A DNA stretch of 64,000 nucleotides, from contig NC_026661.2 in the NCBI RefSeq assembly GCF_000004075.3, positions 22,038,307 through 22,102,306 of the forward strand, in the 5' to 3' direction. The notes under the pieces were generated by a model. The model ran no database searches. It was given only the letters and a program-made list of their open reading frames with translations, and was not told where the DNA came from. A program made the translations under genes and the position numbers. The first letter of the stretch is position 1. Each line of letters begins with the position of its first letter. Shown in pieces: positions 24,101 to 35,757 of the stretch. Origin of the DNA: Cucumis sativus (lineage: Eukaryota > Streptophyta > Magnoliopsida > Cucurbitales > Cucurbitaceae).

Positions 24101-26213
24101 GTTATAGCTTCAACCTACGTTCAGGTATACAGAGTTTTGTACTTGTTATCATCATATTACATAATTTTCTTCACCATAAACTAGTGGAGCTAACTTTTAT
24201 CGATTTGTTTTCTTATATCTGGAAAGAGCTATTATCTAGCAACTGGTACGGAGCTTATTAGAATTAATGGGACAACAAAAGCACCTGTAATGAATTTTGC
24301 ATCAGAGACATCCCTTGGTGCTGTCACAATCAGAGCTTTCGACATGACGGAACAATTCATCCAGAAGTTTCTGAAGCTCATCGACACTGATGCAAGTCTT
24401 TTTTTCAACTATAATGCAACGACGGAGTGGTTTGTTTTGAGGATAGAAACGTTGCAAAATTTCACCCTTTTCACTGTTGCATTTCTCCTTGTACTGCTTC
24501 CTCAGAATCAAACCACCAATCCAGGCAAGTCAAACCCAACAAGAACACAAGACTCTAACTCTTTTGCGTACCACTTTTTGACCGCTTAATCCATTGTGCA
24601 GGACTTGTGGGACTCTCTCTTTCTTATGCTTTATCCTTTGCAAATATACATGTTTTCATGGCGAGATATTATTGTACTCTTTCAAACTACATCGTTTCAG
24701 TAGAAAGGATCAAGCAATATATGCATTTGCCAGCAGAGCCTCCAGCAATCATAGAGAACAGCAGACCACCATTTTCATGGCCTACAACAGGAAGGATAGA
24801 GCTGGAATGTCTAAAGGTCAGGGGGGCTAACTACAAATGCAATTCATTCAATTGTCTTACATATTTTCTCAAGCTGTCTTAATGATACTCGAATGGCATT
24901 TCCAAAGCTTAAGTTTCAAGTTCTTTTGTTTGTTTTAGATAAAATATCGTCCCAATGCTCCTCTCGTTCTCAAGGGAATTACGTGTACCTTCCAAGAAGG
25001 GACTAGAGTAGGGGTTGTGGGAAGAACAGGAAGTGGAAAAACAACGCTTATAAGTGCTTTGTTTCGTTTGGTGGAGCCAGAGAGCGGGAGAATCATCATC
25101 GACGGGATCGATATATGTTCCATTGGTTTAAAGGATCTACGAATGAAGCTTAGCATTATCCCACAAGAGCCAACACTTTTTAGGGGCAGCATTCGCACAA
25201 ATTTAGACCCGCTTGGCCTTTACTCTGATGATGAGATATGGAAGGTAAATCTTAGCACTTAACATCCTTTTAAAATCCATGATGTTGTTCCATTGTGTCA
25301 TTATGTTAACATTCATCTCAAAACTAGTTGACCGTGAAATGAGTAAGTCATGTGTATCTCTTATAAACATCGTGAGGTTTCTTCATCTTTCTCATATAGG
25401 ATCCTTATGATCATCCTTTATTCAGATCCTAGTTTTGTCTAGGCTTCATGGGATACAATACCATATTGGATAAACACTAGGTTCCACCTCTTTCGATCAG
25501 GAGAGGAGTAACTCAAATAACTTTTAAACACTTCCATTAATTCGATGTGGTTCAACAACATTTCCTCTATTTTGTTTTGCAAATGTTTTTTCACCTACTG
25601 ACTTGGTTATATGCAGGCATTAGAGAAGTGTCAACTGAAGGCCACTGTGAGCAGTCTACCGAATCAGCTCGACTCATCTGGTATGCTCTTTTCATGGAAG
25701 CAAAGCAAACATATGTTTTGACTTGATTGTTCTTATGTATTGATTTTGGTTGGTTCAATAGTGACTGATGAAGGTGGAAACTGGAGTGTGGGACAACGCC
25801 AACTCTTCTGTCTCGGTCGAGTGCTTCTCAAACGAAACAAAATTCTCGTTCTCGATGAGGCTACTGCTTCAATCGACTCGGCAACTGACACCGTTTTACA
25901 AAGAATTATAAGGGAAGAGTTTTCCGAATGCACTGTTGTAACAGTAGCTCACAGAGTTCCTACCGTTATTGACAGTGACAAAGTCATGGTTCTCTCCTTT
26001 GGTAAGCTATCCCTTTAAGTTCCTCATCACCTATCCTTTTGTTGAATAATTGAAGCAAGCTTTTACAACAATGAACCAACTACAATTTCTTTTATAATAG
26101 GTAATTTGGTTGAATATGAAGAACCTTCAAAGCTGATGGAAACCAACTCATATTTCTCCAAACTTGTAGCTGAATACTGGGCTAGCTGTCGGAGAGACTC
26201 TTCTCATCACTAA
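21163..26213 (+). CDS. ABCC8: ABC transporter C family member 8-like (MRP type), lacking TMD0
   Basis: Eleven exons: 21163-22572, 22661-22981, 23091-23177, 23270-23863, 23960-24124, 24227-24524, 24602-24816, 24939-25244, 25617-25680, 25762-26001, 26101-26213; 3813 nt, 1270 aa. Order: TMD1 (about 95-400), NBD1, TMD2 (about 690-1000), NBD2. NBD1 has Walker [10 protein letters not shown] (447-455), signature MSGGQ (537-541) and Walker B IYLLDD (557-562). NBD2 has GRTGSGKTT (1058-1066), WSVGQ (1161-1165) and LVLDE (1182-1186). Both sites look functional. Close likeness to Arabidopsis ABCC8 runs to the end ([20 protein letters not shown]). ABCC proteins move conjugates and similar anions across vacuolar or plasma membranes; the substrate is unknown here. 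Family members are usually about 200 aa longer at the N-terminus. This one begins MAEPLLQKW, at the point where TMD0 normally ends, and an in-frame stop lies upstream. Intron 6 begins with GC. Confidence 0.93.
24525..24601 (+). other. GC-AG intron (ABCC8-like intron 6)
   Basis: The exon ends AATCCAG and the intron starts GCAAGT. The next exon begins GACTTGTGG after TGTGCAG. This join alone yields [13 protein letters not shown], the conserved family sequence. Using the GT at 24529 would shift the frame into a stop. Confidence 0.85.
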
Positions 26214-28157
26214 AACAATGAGTCTTGGAAGCAAAGTATTGCTCGTTTTTGGTACCATGGTAGAGATCAAAAGAAATAAAACTTAGCAAAAAAGAGGAGA
26301 TCAATACTTTAGAAAGAAAAATCATTCTTAAAAACAAAACTTGAAATTTGTATCTATTTCTTAAGGATGAGTTAGAAACATGTCATATATTTCAATTAAG
26401 AAGATAAATGAAGGAAGAAGGAAACGTATTTGATTATATTATGAGATGAATGTCCTTTTCGCTCATCCAAAAAAGAAATGAAAAAGAAGAAGATGGTTTG
26501 TTTCCAGGCTTCATGTGCACACCATTTGGTTCAGTTTGATTCTTTTTCTATCGTACAAATTAGAGAAATTAGAAGCAGTAATTCCTTTTTGATTGAACAT
26601 TATCAATTATGATTGGTTTTTATTGGATTATTTCAACTTTATTGGTTGACCCATATTCCCTCAATTGGTTCCTTCATTAGCTCAATTTCTCTTTCAATTT
26701 TGTTAGAATTATTTAGAAATATACCTTTAGAATCTAAGAACTTAGACAACAACGAATAATATGTATAAATTTATAAATAAAACAAAGTTTGCATCTATAA
26801 TGTATAAACTTTTATGATCGATTAATGATACATTTCTATCGTTAATAGAATTTTGACTTTTCGATCTAGAATGTCTCACACTTCGGAAGAAGCACAAATG
26901 AAGATAGTAAAAATAAGTAGGTCATGAGCCCAATAAATATAATAGTTAAGAACAACCACAACCACACATAAATAATAGTTGAAATGGCATCTACCTTTGG
27001 GTAACTTTCATTTTCATTTTTCTATTCTTTTTATTTTTTGTTTCATATTACATCATCTTATAAATAATTTATAAAATAGTGTACAATATTTACTCTAAAA
27101 CAAAATATAATTTTTATTTAAAGATGGTTAAATACGCGGTTAAAAGTCTAAAACTATTAAGAGGGGTTTGCCTCACCAATATGAACTATACACAATAAAT
27201 TATTCATTGTTTGATCCACCAACTTTAAATGTTGCCGAAGTTGAGTTGGTATATGTCAACCCTAGTTTCTTTCAATACTTTCAATTCTTTATTTATTGAA
27301 AACCATTTGACAACTATTATGGTTATCCTCTACGCTCCAAGGAGAACTCCAACAAAACAACCTATAACTGTATAAACTCCATGAACTTATAATATACAAC
27401 ATGTATTATCACATAATTAACCATTTATATGTATATCCTATGTGTGTGTATGTGGATATATATATACGTTATGTATGTGTGTATATACGTGTGGGTGGAC
27501 AATGTTCACTTTATAAAATAGAATTTTATATTTGTGTTTTCACAAAATGAATTCATGTGGAGAGTAGAAATATAAAATAGGAATGAAAATGTGGGAAATA
27601 GACCATTTTTGGGAAAATATACAGATTATTTAAACAACAAATACATGATGCGTGTGGAAACAAAACGTACATAAAAATACCAAATCTAGCTTCTTAATTA
27701 GTTCAATTTGTTGGAATGTGTTCAAAGACGCCACTATTGTTAAAAATTCTTTAAAGAAGATTCTCAAATAAGCATTTTAAGAAGTTTGTATTCCATAAAT
27801 TTTGTATACGAATTTTAAACTTTAGGCTTGTTATATATATCTAATTACCATTATAATTGTTATATTTAGAACTACAATGTAAATGGTGATATGGTTAGGC
27901 GCAATTAAACCGGAAAGAGCTAAAGTGAGTCATTATATTTGGTAGATTACACAACATATGGTTAGACATAAAAGTTACACAAAGAGAGAAATTTAAAACT
28001 ACGTTGATTGGCATATGGGGTTTGCCAAAATTAAAGCTTTGATTATACCTAATCTTCACTACGTACTGTCATTAAATAATTAAACCCAAAAGAAAAATGT
28101 AAATGAGTAGATACTGTTTGTTTTGTTAAGAAATTGGGTATTCGTATATAATTGAAT
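26214..28157. other. Convergent intergenic spacer
   Basis: No gene is seen. It holds the 3' UTRs of the flanking convergent genes and AT/GT microsatellite DNA at about 27435-27500 (TATGTGTGTG and TATATATA runs). A diffuse TATCGTTAATAGA-like stretch near 26815-26850 may be a decayed scrap of MITE family A. Confidence 0.5.
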
Positions 28158-29224
28158 TTAATTGGCCACCATGGCTGGTTTTGGTGTGGGTGAAGGCAGA
28201 GCCTCGTAAACAGGAACACCCATATTTTGAGGTGACAACAACTGAGCATTTTCCGCCATGGAAATGGTTTTGATTAAGTTCAACAAGATTCTCGCCAACT
28301 CTTCTCCATCGCTCCATTCGTGAATCTCTGCCTTAATCACAAGTGGGTTTTGGCTAATCAAGTCCCACAGTGGAAAATTCTTCCTCGGCATCAGAAAATC
28401 CCCTTCTCCAAGCTTCAAACTAGGGCAGTAATCGCCACTTCCATCTCCTAAATAGATGAACTTCTTCTTCTTTCCTTCCGACATTAATGACGCTTGAATC
28501 CTCTCCATAACGAGGCCCTGATTTTGTGAAATGAATATCTCTCAGCATACAAGAAACTGATCAACATATATGTACACTGCTGCAAATACAGAGATATACA
28601 GTACCTTGCACATGTTCGGAGGGCAAAGATTGCATCCGTGAGAGGATTTTTGGAAATCGTGGATAGGAAAAATCCTCAGCCTTCCTTCTTCATCGACGTA
28701 ACCTGGATTCGTGTTGATTTCGGAGAAGCATTCTCTTATTCCGAGATGATCTAAAATCGTCTCGATGAAAAACATATTGGCATCACTCACAATCCTCAAA
28801 TCACATCTAGAAAACACAAAGTCTGATCAGCCGCTGTAAATCAAAACGAGAGATAAGAAACATAAATACATTCTACGATCGCTTACCCTAGGGCGTGAGC
28901 GGCTCTAATGGCAGGAACGACATCGGGATGAATCGGAGCGCGTTTAAGAACTTCAACGATGTCGTCAATGGTTTTTCCTTGTGCATGGAGCTCCGTCATC
29001 ATCCGATCCTGAAAATTACAGTATAAATCTCCATTCCGCTAACGAAAATAACAGAATGAGAAGGAAGAAAAGATATCAAAATATACCATGAGCGAGTTCC
29101 ATGGCATCGTAGGGAGAAGTTGGTTGAACAAATCGGTGGCGCCGAGTTCATCGACCACCCAATTATCACTATCCAAGTCAATGATCGTCTTATCGAAGTC
29201 AAAAACGACGACGATTCCAGCCAT
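28158..29224 (-). CDS. HAD-type phosphatase, PS2/PECP1-like (phosphate-starvation phosphatase)
   Basis: Four minus-strand exons, in coding order 29087-29224, 28887-29008, 28605-28806 and 28158-28517; 822 nt, 273 aa, all GT-AG. The HAD nucleophile motif DFDKT is at residues 9-13, motif II Ser at 94 (RIVSDAN), and the acidic motif GDGSGDYCPS begins at 178. The blocks DSDNWVVDELG, FNQLLPTMPWNSLM, SSHGCNLCPPNMCKG and MPRKNFPLWDLI identify the PS2/PECP1/phosphoethanolamine-phosphocholine phosphatase family. Members hydrolyse pyrophosphate, phosphocholine or phosphoethanolamine in the cytosol to release phosphate. Databases often label them thiamine-phosphate or inorganic pyrophosphatase-like. The C-terminus (about 245-273) is variable and Pro-rich. 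The promoter has a TATA box and two P1BS sites, which agrees with control by phosphate starvation. The exact substrate is not readable. Confidence 0.92.
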
Positions 29225-29310
29225 TTTTCAGAGGAAAACCTTAGGAAACTGTTGTGTTACGATGCGAAGGAAAATGTATCTCTGCGGAAGAACAGATTGC
29301 GGAGTGGGGG

Positions 29311-29318
29311 TATTTATA
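29311..29318 (-). promoter_or_regulatory. TATA box of the PS2-like gene
   Basis: TATAAATA on the minus strand, 87-94 bases upstream of the ATG and in a locally GC-richer stretch. Distance and orientation fit a plant core promoter with a leader of roughly 60 bases. Confidence 0.65.
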
Positions 29319-29441
29319 ACGGGATGTGGAGGGGAAGAAATGAAAGGGTAGAGTTGTGGGGCGTTGGATGAGGTGAAATCGGGAAATCGAACGGTGGAGG
29401 TGAATGGAAGAGGAATAGACGAATAAATAATTGGAATATGA

Positions 29442-29449
29442 GAATATTC
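29442..29449. promoter_or_regulatory. P1BS (PHR1-binding site), proximal
   Basis: GAATATTC, a perfect palindromic match to GNATATNC, lies about 125 bases upstream of the TATA box. PHR1-type MYB-CC factors bind this site to activate phosphate-starvation genes. Confidence 0.7.
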
Positions 29450-29484
29450 GACGCATATGAAACGCACTGAGCTTATGAATATAA

Positions 29485-29492
29485 GAATATTC
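29485..29492. promoter_or_regulatory. P1BS (PHR1-binding site), distal
   Basis: A second identical GAATATTC, 43 bases (four helical turns) from the first, so both would face the same side of the helix. Pairs of P1BS sites are typical of strong PHR1 targets. Confidence 0.7.
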
Positions 29493-31869
29493 CGGAATGA
29501 GTGCATATTGGTTATTCCTATTTCCTTCCTATTTCTCGTGGCTGCTACACAAACAAACCTGTCCTTTTATTCCTCCTACGTTGCTTCATTTCCTTATTCT
29601 ATTTTCTTTTTAAATAAATACATGCATCCAATATATTAGATTTTGACTCCTACAATCTGTAAAACCATCCAAAATAACCCCAAACAAAACCACTTTAATA
29701 TTACCATCCAAACTCAAAATCGCTCCATCCAAACATACATTTCTCTAGGCTTTAATACAATATTTTTCTTTAATATCATCTTGAATTATTAATTCAACCC
29801 AAAAGTTTATTGAATAGAAGTATATATTATGCAAAAATTTTAATTGAAAATATATGTGTGAACCAGTTACTATTATATTTTACCATTAAAATTACTTGAG
29901 CTAGTAACAATATTGGATATTAATTTAATAGGATTCTCTAATTAGTTATTTGTAAATAAATAAAATAATATATATAATATTTTTTTTAAAAAAAAATCTT
30001 TACATATATGTAACACAAATAATTTTATTTATAATATAGGCTATAAATAATATATATGTAACAACTCTAAGATAAGTTTCTCGTACCTCCACATATCATT
30101 AATAATTTCTCAGTATTAAAAAAAAAATGAGTTTGGTTAATTTCAAAACCCAACAAAGAAGATGATAATCAACACAAGGACAGAAGTGTTAGCCATCATG
30201 ATTTGTTTGCCACATGTATTTCTATATTATTAATCATTATTCATACTCAAACTTAACTACGACTCTTCCCTTTTATTAGGAAGAACCATTTGACATGTGT
30301 CATGATCATTCATACAATATTAGACCTTACCAACACACACATATATATCATATAGAAAACAATGGAATTATGTGTAGAACAATTCATAAGTATCATAATT
30401 GATTAAACTGTTATTATTATTTAAACAGTGAATTAGTATATGAAATGACTTAAGACATATCTATGGCAACCTTTAAAATTGTATATGGGATATTTTATGT
30501 GTTTAAATAATACTACGAGGATTAGATTGATAGACAATGAAGATTATTAAAATGAAGGGATTAAGTTAGCACGTAATTGGTCAACAAAGGAATGTAATAT
30601 AATTTTTTAATTAGTTGTCATCAATTGAATATAGATTATTAATTAACTAATTGTGTTTATTAATTAATTAATCAATCCACAGCTGCACATCTTGGAATTA
30701 AAACAAACAAAAAAAAAGTGGAAGTATTGTTTTGAATATTGTTCTTCCACGTTATTGATTCAAAATTCTCTTCAAAAAGTGAAAAATAAATTTGGTTTTA
30801 CCCAAAGTTTTAGAAGAAACTAGATGATAATAAAAAGGGGAGATGTATTATAAACATGTGTTCTTGGTTTTTTCAGCTTCATATTCGGAAGCAATTGGTG
30901 TGATTAGAAAATAATCACGTTTTTTTATTCAATTAATTAGTGTAAATAGTTTTTTAATTTTTTATAGTTTTTAAAAAATGGATTGTATTAACATTTAATG
31001 AATATTTTTTAAATTGCAAAATAAACTAAAAAATATTCGATATAATTTAAAATTTTACTATATTTTTTTAAAAATTTTAATTTTTTTAGACGATCACCCA
31101 ATATTTATTTTCTATTGTTTTAAATATTAGACTTTGAATCATTCATAAATTTAGTTAACATTTTAAAATGTTACAATTTTATAGTCGGAGATATCAGTTA
31201 GTTTCAAATCGATTTCAATAGTGGGAGTTGAAAAAATAAGGAAAATTATCAACATTTTGATCAAATATTTACGTTTTATAAAAAGACTAAATGTTATAAG
31301 TTTTATTTTGAGTAGTTTTGTTCTATCAGTTGTAAATAGTTTGTCAATTTTTTTTTTATTTTCGTGAAAATCTCTTATAAACTTATATTTATCAAATTGT
31401 GTTTAGTTTCATAACAGTCGATATGTAATCATCTATCATCAAAATCCACACAAATATAAGAATTCATGCATTTGAAATTTTCAAATATTATCTTACCAAA
31501 GATTTTTTATTTCTTGATCAAAACTCGAGATTTCAATTAACACAATTACATTATCATATATTTTAACATTAAACTTCTCGTAAGTCAAATTACTATTTTT
31601 TTCAATTATATTACTAATTACTCATCTAATAGATAGTATGTGTTAAAAGATGTTTGATAATATTATTAGAGATCAAAAGGTTTGTTGTTCGAATTTTCAT
31701 TTTTTTTAAATGATTGTAATTAAAACATAGATAGAAGAATCAAAAACTTCAAATCTTGAAATTAATATTACATATATCATAGTGTAACAAACTTATTTTT
31801 CTTATATATCGTACATAGAAAATGTTATTATTATTTTGATTAATTATTGTTTAAATTTTGGAAAGAAGA

Positions 31870-32025
31870 AAAATGGCGGGGCGGTGTTGAACTTGATTGA
31901 CCGGTCTGACGTGGTGGACACGCATTGACACGTTGTTTTTATGGCTCACATGCGGCAGCTTCCATGGAATTTACGGTGCCGCCCAAGCAGAAAAGTGCCG
32001 AGACCACCGAACCATATTCCCCTGT
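31870..32025. other. GC-richer island with ACGT cores
   Basis: About 150 bases with a high share of G and C inside DNA that is otherwise mostly A/T. It includes GACGTGG (31908-31914) and GACACGTTG (about 31927-31935). No convincing ORF or RNA was found. It may be a regulatory island or the remains of a promoter. Confidence 0.4.
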
Positions 32026-32149
32026 TTTTGAACTATTTATTTCGTTTTCAAAAACGGGTGAAATGTATTTTGTTAAATGTTTGTTTTTTCATTTTTCCAA
32101 TATATAATTTAAGACCATAATTTTAAATGAATTTACTTGCTAAATAAAA

Positions 32150-32255
32150 CAACAAATTATAGCAAAATTTTAGATTATATTAATGATAGTCTTCTATCAC
32201 CGTAACGTATAAATTTAAATATTTTTTCAATTTTACTATTTTTGTAAATCTTTTA
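32150..32255. mobile_element. MITE family A fragment
   Basis: TATAGCAAAATTTTAGATTA, then TTAATGATAGTCTTCTATCAC and a T-rich end, resembles the core of the copies at 16412 and 35514. Both ends are missing. Confidence 0.4.
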
Positions 32256-32456
32256 TAAGAGAATGTAAAGGAATTTCTCATAAATATATAAAACATTTAA
32301 ATATTTACTATTTATATAATAAAATATAAAAGATATTCAAAAAAAATAATTGAAATATTTGTAACAATATTCTTTTTAAAAACTATTTGAGTAAAAAAAT
32401 CTAAAACTAATCCAATATGATCCCATGTTGAAAGAGATATTTTCTGTATTCGTGAG

Positions 32457-32462
32457 CACGTG
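32457..32462. promoter_or_regulatory. G-box CACGTG
   Basis: Perfect G-box in the context GAGCACGTGGG. No gene starts nearby, so its target, if any, is unknown. Confidence 0.35.
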
Positions 32463-32696
32463 GGTTTTTTCATTCTGAAATTGATTCTTTTATAAATATT
32501 TTGCTTATATTTTTTAAAAAACTCAAATATATAGATTTTAAATATTAATTTATGTAAATAAAAAAAATAGGAAGTATTTACTTAGAGCAGAAAAATATTT
32601 AGATTTATCATTTTAAACTTGGATTAAAAATTTGATGGTAAATAGTTTGGATCAAAACATGAGTTGATTGAGTGGACAGGAGCCACGTAACACCCG

Positions 32697-32706
32697 GTCA
32701 CGTGAC
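32697..32706. promoter_or_regulatory. Palindromic G-box/ABRE GTCACGTGAC
   Basis: A perfect ten-base palindrome around CACGTG, 10 bases after a second ACGT core (CCACGTAAC at about 32683-32691). This is a strong bZIP/bHLH-type site by sequence alone. It lies about 3.5 kb upstream of the PS2-like gene and 5 kb upstream of the PP2A gene. Confidence 0.4.
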
Positions 32707-35190
32707 TCACATCACAATCAAAACAAGGAAACAAATTATTAGATTTTCTTTTTTTATTTTTTTAGTTCAAATTATAAAATTCATGGTATGAGTTTAGTTT
32801 TCATTTTTCAAAACTTTGCAATAATACTTTTTAAATTAAATACATATACATGGTCAAAAATACACTCTTAAATTAAATTGATCTATTTTATTAGTATGTT
32901 TATATTTAATATTGCAAAATTTGAAATTAGTTCATAATTTAGAACAAAAAAATAAAAAGGTAATTAACACCAACCAATTTGTTTAGAGAATACAAAAAAT
33001 TAAAGAGTAAAAACTTAAGAGAGTAAAGTAGAAAATATGTTAAAAAAATTTATTGTTCTTAATTATTTAATTACAATAATTTCTTCCTATCTTTTAAAAA
33101 TTATTTATATTTGTACATGGCAAAGTTTGAATCTCTAGTCCATTGTTGTTTAAGTACGATGAAAATTACAAAATGAGATATTAAACCTCGTATTTCGAGA
33201 ATGATAATTTAGAACTTTACGAGTTCAATTAAACTTAAGTTAATTTAAACAATATTAAATTCTAACCCTTAAACCCTAAATCCTAAACTAAATCCATTAT
33301 TTTTGAAAGAAAAGGAGATTGAAATTTCCAAGTATTGTATTATTTATTTTTTCTAAATTATTAATAATAATAAAAAGAATTCTAATTCTATTTTAATTGA
33401 AATATAAACGTTCTTTTGAAATTGAAAGCGATAATTATGTGATGAGTAAGACGATAAGTTTAGTTAAAAACAAACGCATTGTTGTTCGGATGTCGAACAA
33501 TTGGAAGCATGCAATTAAGTTATTCGTGAGGAATGAGCATCAAATTCTATGGCATATCCCATTAGTTGGGTGAAGTTACACACATCTAATTATATTCCTT
33601 ATACTAAACATTTTCTTTTTATTCCTCAATGTGATTTAATGTATTATTCTAGCTCCCTTCCATTTCTAATGTTCCCATTTTATATATTCTTTTACCTCTT
33701 TGATGTTTATCTTAACGTGGTTAGATTATTTATTATACAACGTATCATAAAATTTTCTATTTTTTTATTCTATCTCGTGAACGATGTGATAAGATAGAAA
33801 ATACTTCCACATTAAGGTCAACGTAAACATACGATAAAAACATTATAAAAAATGAAAAATGGGATTTAAAACAAATACGAGATAATTGTTCTTGGTTCAA
33901 ATCTACAAATTAATCAAAGTGATTTTTTTTGGATAAAAAGATTGGATGGTCGATAATAAAATCTAACCTTTTTTAACATAATTAATATTAAGGGTGTAGT
34001 TCAAACCTAGCTAATGGTAACGTCATACTGTATTTCATTACTTTTGTTTCACCATATTAATTATGACAACGTAGATTGAAGTACGAAACTATGATGATGT
34101 ATATATTTATAGATAAACGGCCTCAAGTTTATTTTAGATTTGAGAATTAATTAAAATATGAAATTCTCGTGATGTTTAGTTTGATAATTAGTTCACTTTA
34201 TTTTATATGATGTTTTGAGTCTTTGATCTATTTTGTAAGGTTCAAACTTGTCTAATACATGTATATATTTATTAATCAACTTATGCTTTGAAATGTCTTA
34301 GATTTGTTATGTAGTGTTACGTACAAACAGTTAAAAATACAAGCTCGTTAGTCACATATTTTTATTGTTTATGGTTAAACTCTCTAATCCTAGCGATATT
34401 GTCTGTATTATAACAAAATTTTCTTTAATAAAATTATTTTGAACGTAACTAAAAATCTTATTTAACTATATATAACTGTGTGTTGATTTTTTTTATTGTG
34501 TTTTGGGGAATGAGAATAAAAAACTTGAATAAATTTTTGTTAAAGAATGAAATGAATGAAAACAAAGTTAGATAAAGAGGGGGAGATATGGACATGACAT
34601 ATGCAATATGTGTAAGCATATACTTAGGTTTGGTGGTTTTATTCGTTTCAATTATAATAAATGAATATGTTCAATTTCAACATTTTACTTCCTTTCACAC
34701 TACAAAAAGTGAACGAGATAGATTTTCTCTATATCGAGAAATTATATAAAAAAATATAACATTTGTCAAAATATTTACACGTTGTAGAAAAACTAAGTGT
34801 AATAAATGTTAATTTTTTTATTTTTGAAAAAACTCCTTTTAATTTCTACTTCTACCTAACACACACTTTCACATGGGAATTTTGCTCGAATTTTGCATAC
34901 ATCGATCGAGCTTCATTGGAGTGTCTGTTGGCCTTAGTGTTCGACTCACTTTGTATGGTTTAATATCTTTTTGAATGAATATGCATGTAAGTTTCTTTCT
35001 CCATTGTAATGTTTAGTTGATTACACTGCGACACTTAAGTTAGTATAAATAATGACTAATTGAACTAATCATAGAAAAATAGAAGGTTTGGATTCTCGTT
35101 GGCACTTATAAGTTATTTACCTTCTTCTGCAATATATTTTTCCTACAAACACTCACTTCACTTTTAAAAAAAATTTCACGGCTTTAGTTC

Positions 35191-35313
35191 ATGCTTAAGA
35201 AAGAGATTGAGAGTTCTTACTCAGCTGTAGGGAAAGCTGCTTTGTTCCCCGCTACGTGGGCTTTATGGATTTGGGCATGGAAATTCTCTTCCACTCGTAC
35301 AACTGTGATTTGA
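35191..35313 (+). other. Orphan 40-codon Trp-rich ORF
   Basis: An ATG-started ORF of 40 codons containing KAALFPATWALWIWAWKF, with balanced base composition unlike its surroundings. I do not recognise it. It may be a remnant exon of a lost gene, part of a mobile element, or chance. Confidence 0.3.
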
Positions 35314-35513
35314 AGAGTATGAGTCATCAGTCTCACTTGTCTTCGAAATACAGAATCCCACTCGAATAGAAAGGGAAAAACCTAGTTTTCAAAAAGCTTG
35401 TTTTTTGTTTTTCCCTTTTGAAGCTAATAACTCACTCAATTTCTTAGATGAAAGATGAAAATTATGGTAAGAAACGGAGAAAAAACTTAGTTACAAAAAT
35501 AAAAAAATTTAAA

Positions 35514-35757
35514 GGAATAGTTGCAAATTTAACAATTAGATTAAAAACAATTAAGTATGTAATAATATTTAATTTTTTTTTGCAAATATAGCAAAATTTG
35601 TCAACTTCTATCAATAAGTCTATCACCGATAGACCATGTTACAAATATATAGTCTATTAGTGATACAAACCGATACAAGTATATTAGTACTATATATATA
35701 ATTTTTTTAAAATGTTACTGATATTTTTCGTTATTATTCCGATTAATCTAAATTGTC
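35514..35757. mobile_element. MITE family A, copy 2
   Basis: It starts GGAATAGTTGCAAATTTAAC like copy 1 and shares AGCAAAATTTGTCAA, then AAGTCTATCACCGATAGACC and TAGTCTATTAGTGATAC in the same order. The right end is more decayed than in copy 1. Confidence 0.6.

Noticed and set aside
31925..32107. Short ORF over the GC-richer island
   Set aside because: No family likeness, and the second half is A/T-rich filler. The island is better viewed as possible regulatory DNA.
33549..33797. ORF of 82 codons, rich in Phe, Tyr and Ile
   Set aside because: A/T-rich random frame without any motif; Phe/Ile/Tyr excess is what TTT/ATT/TAT-rich DNA gives.
35190..35400. C/D snoRNA or miRNA precursor in the balanced-composition island
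   Set aside because: A TGATGA-like box is present on the minus strand, but no properly spaced D box, terminal stem or known miRNA sequence was found.
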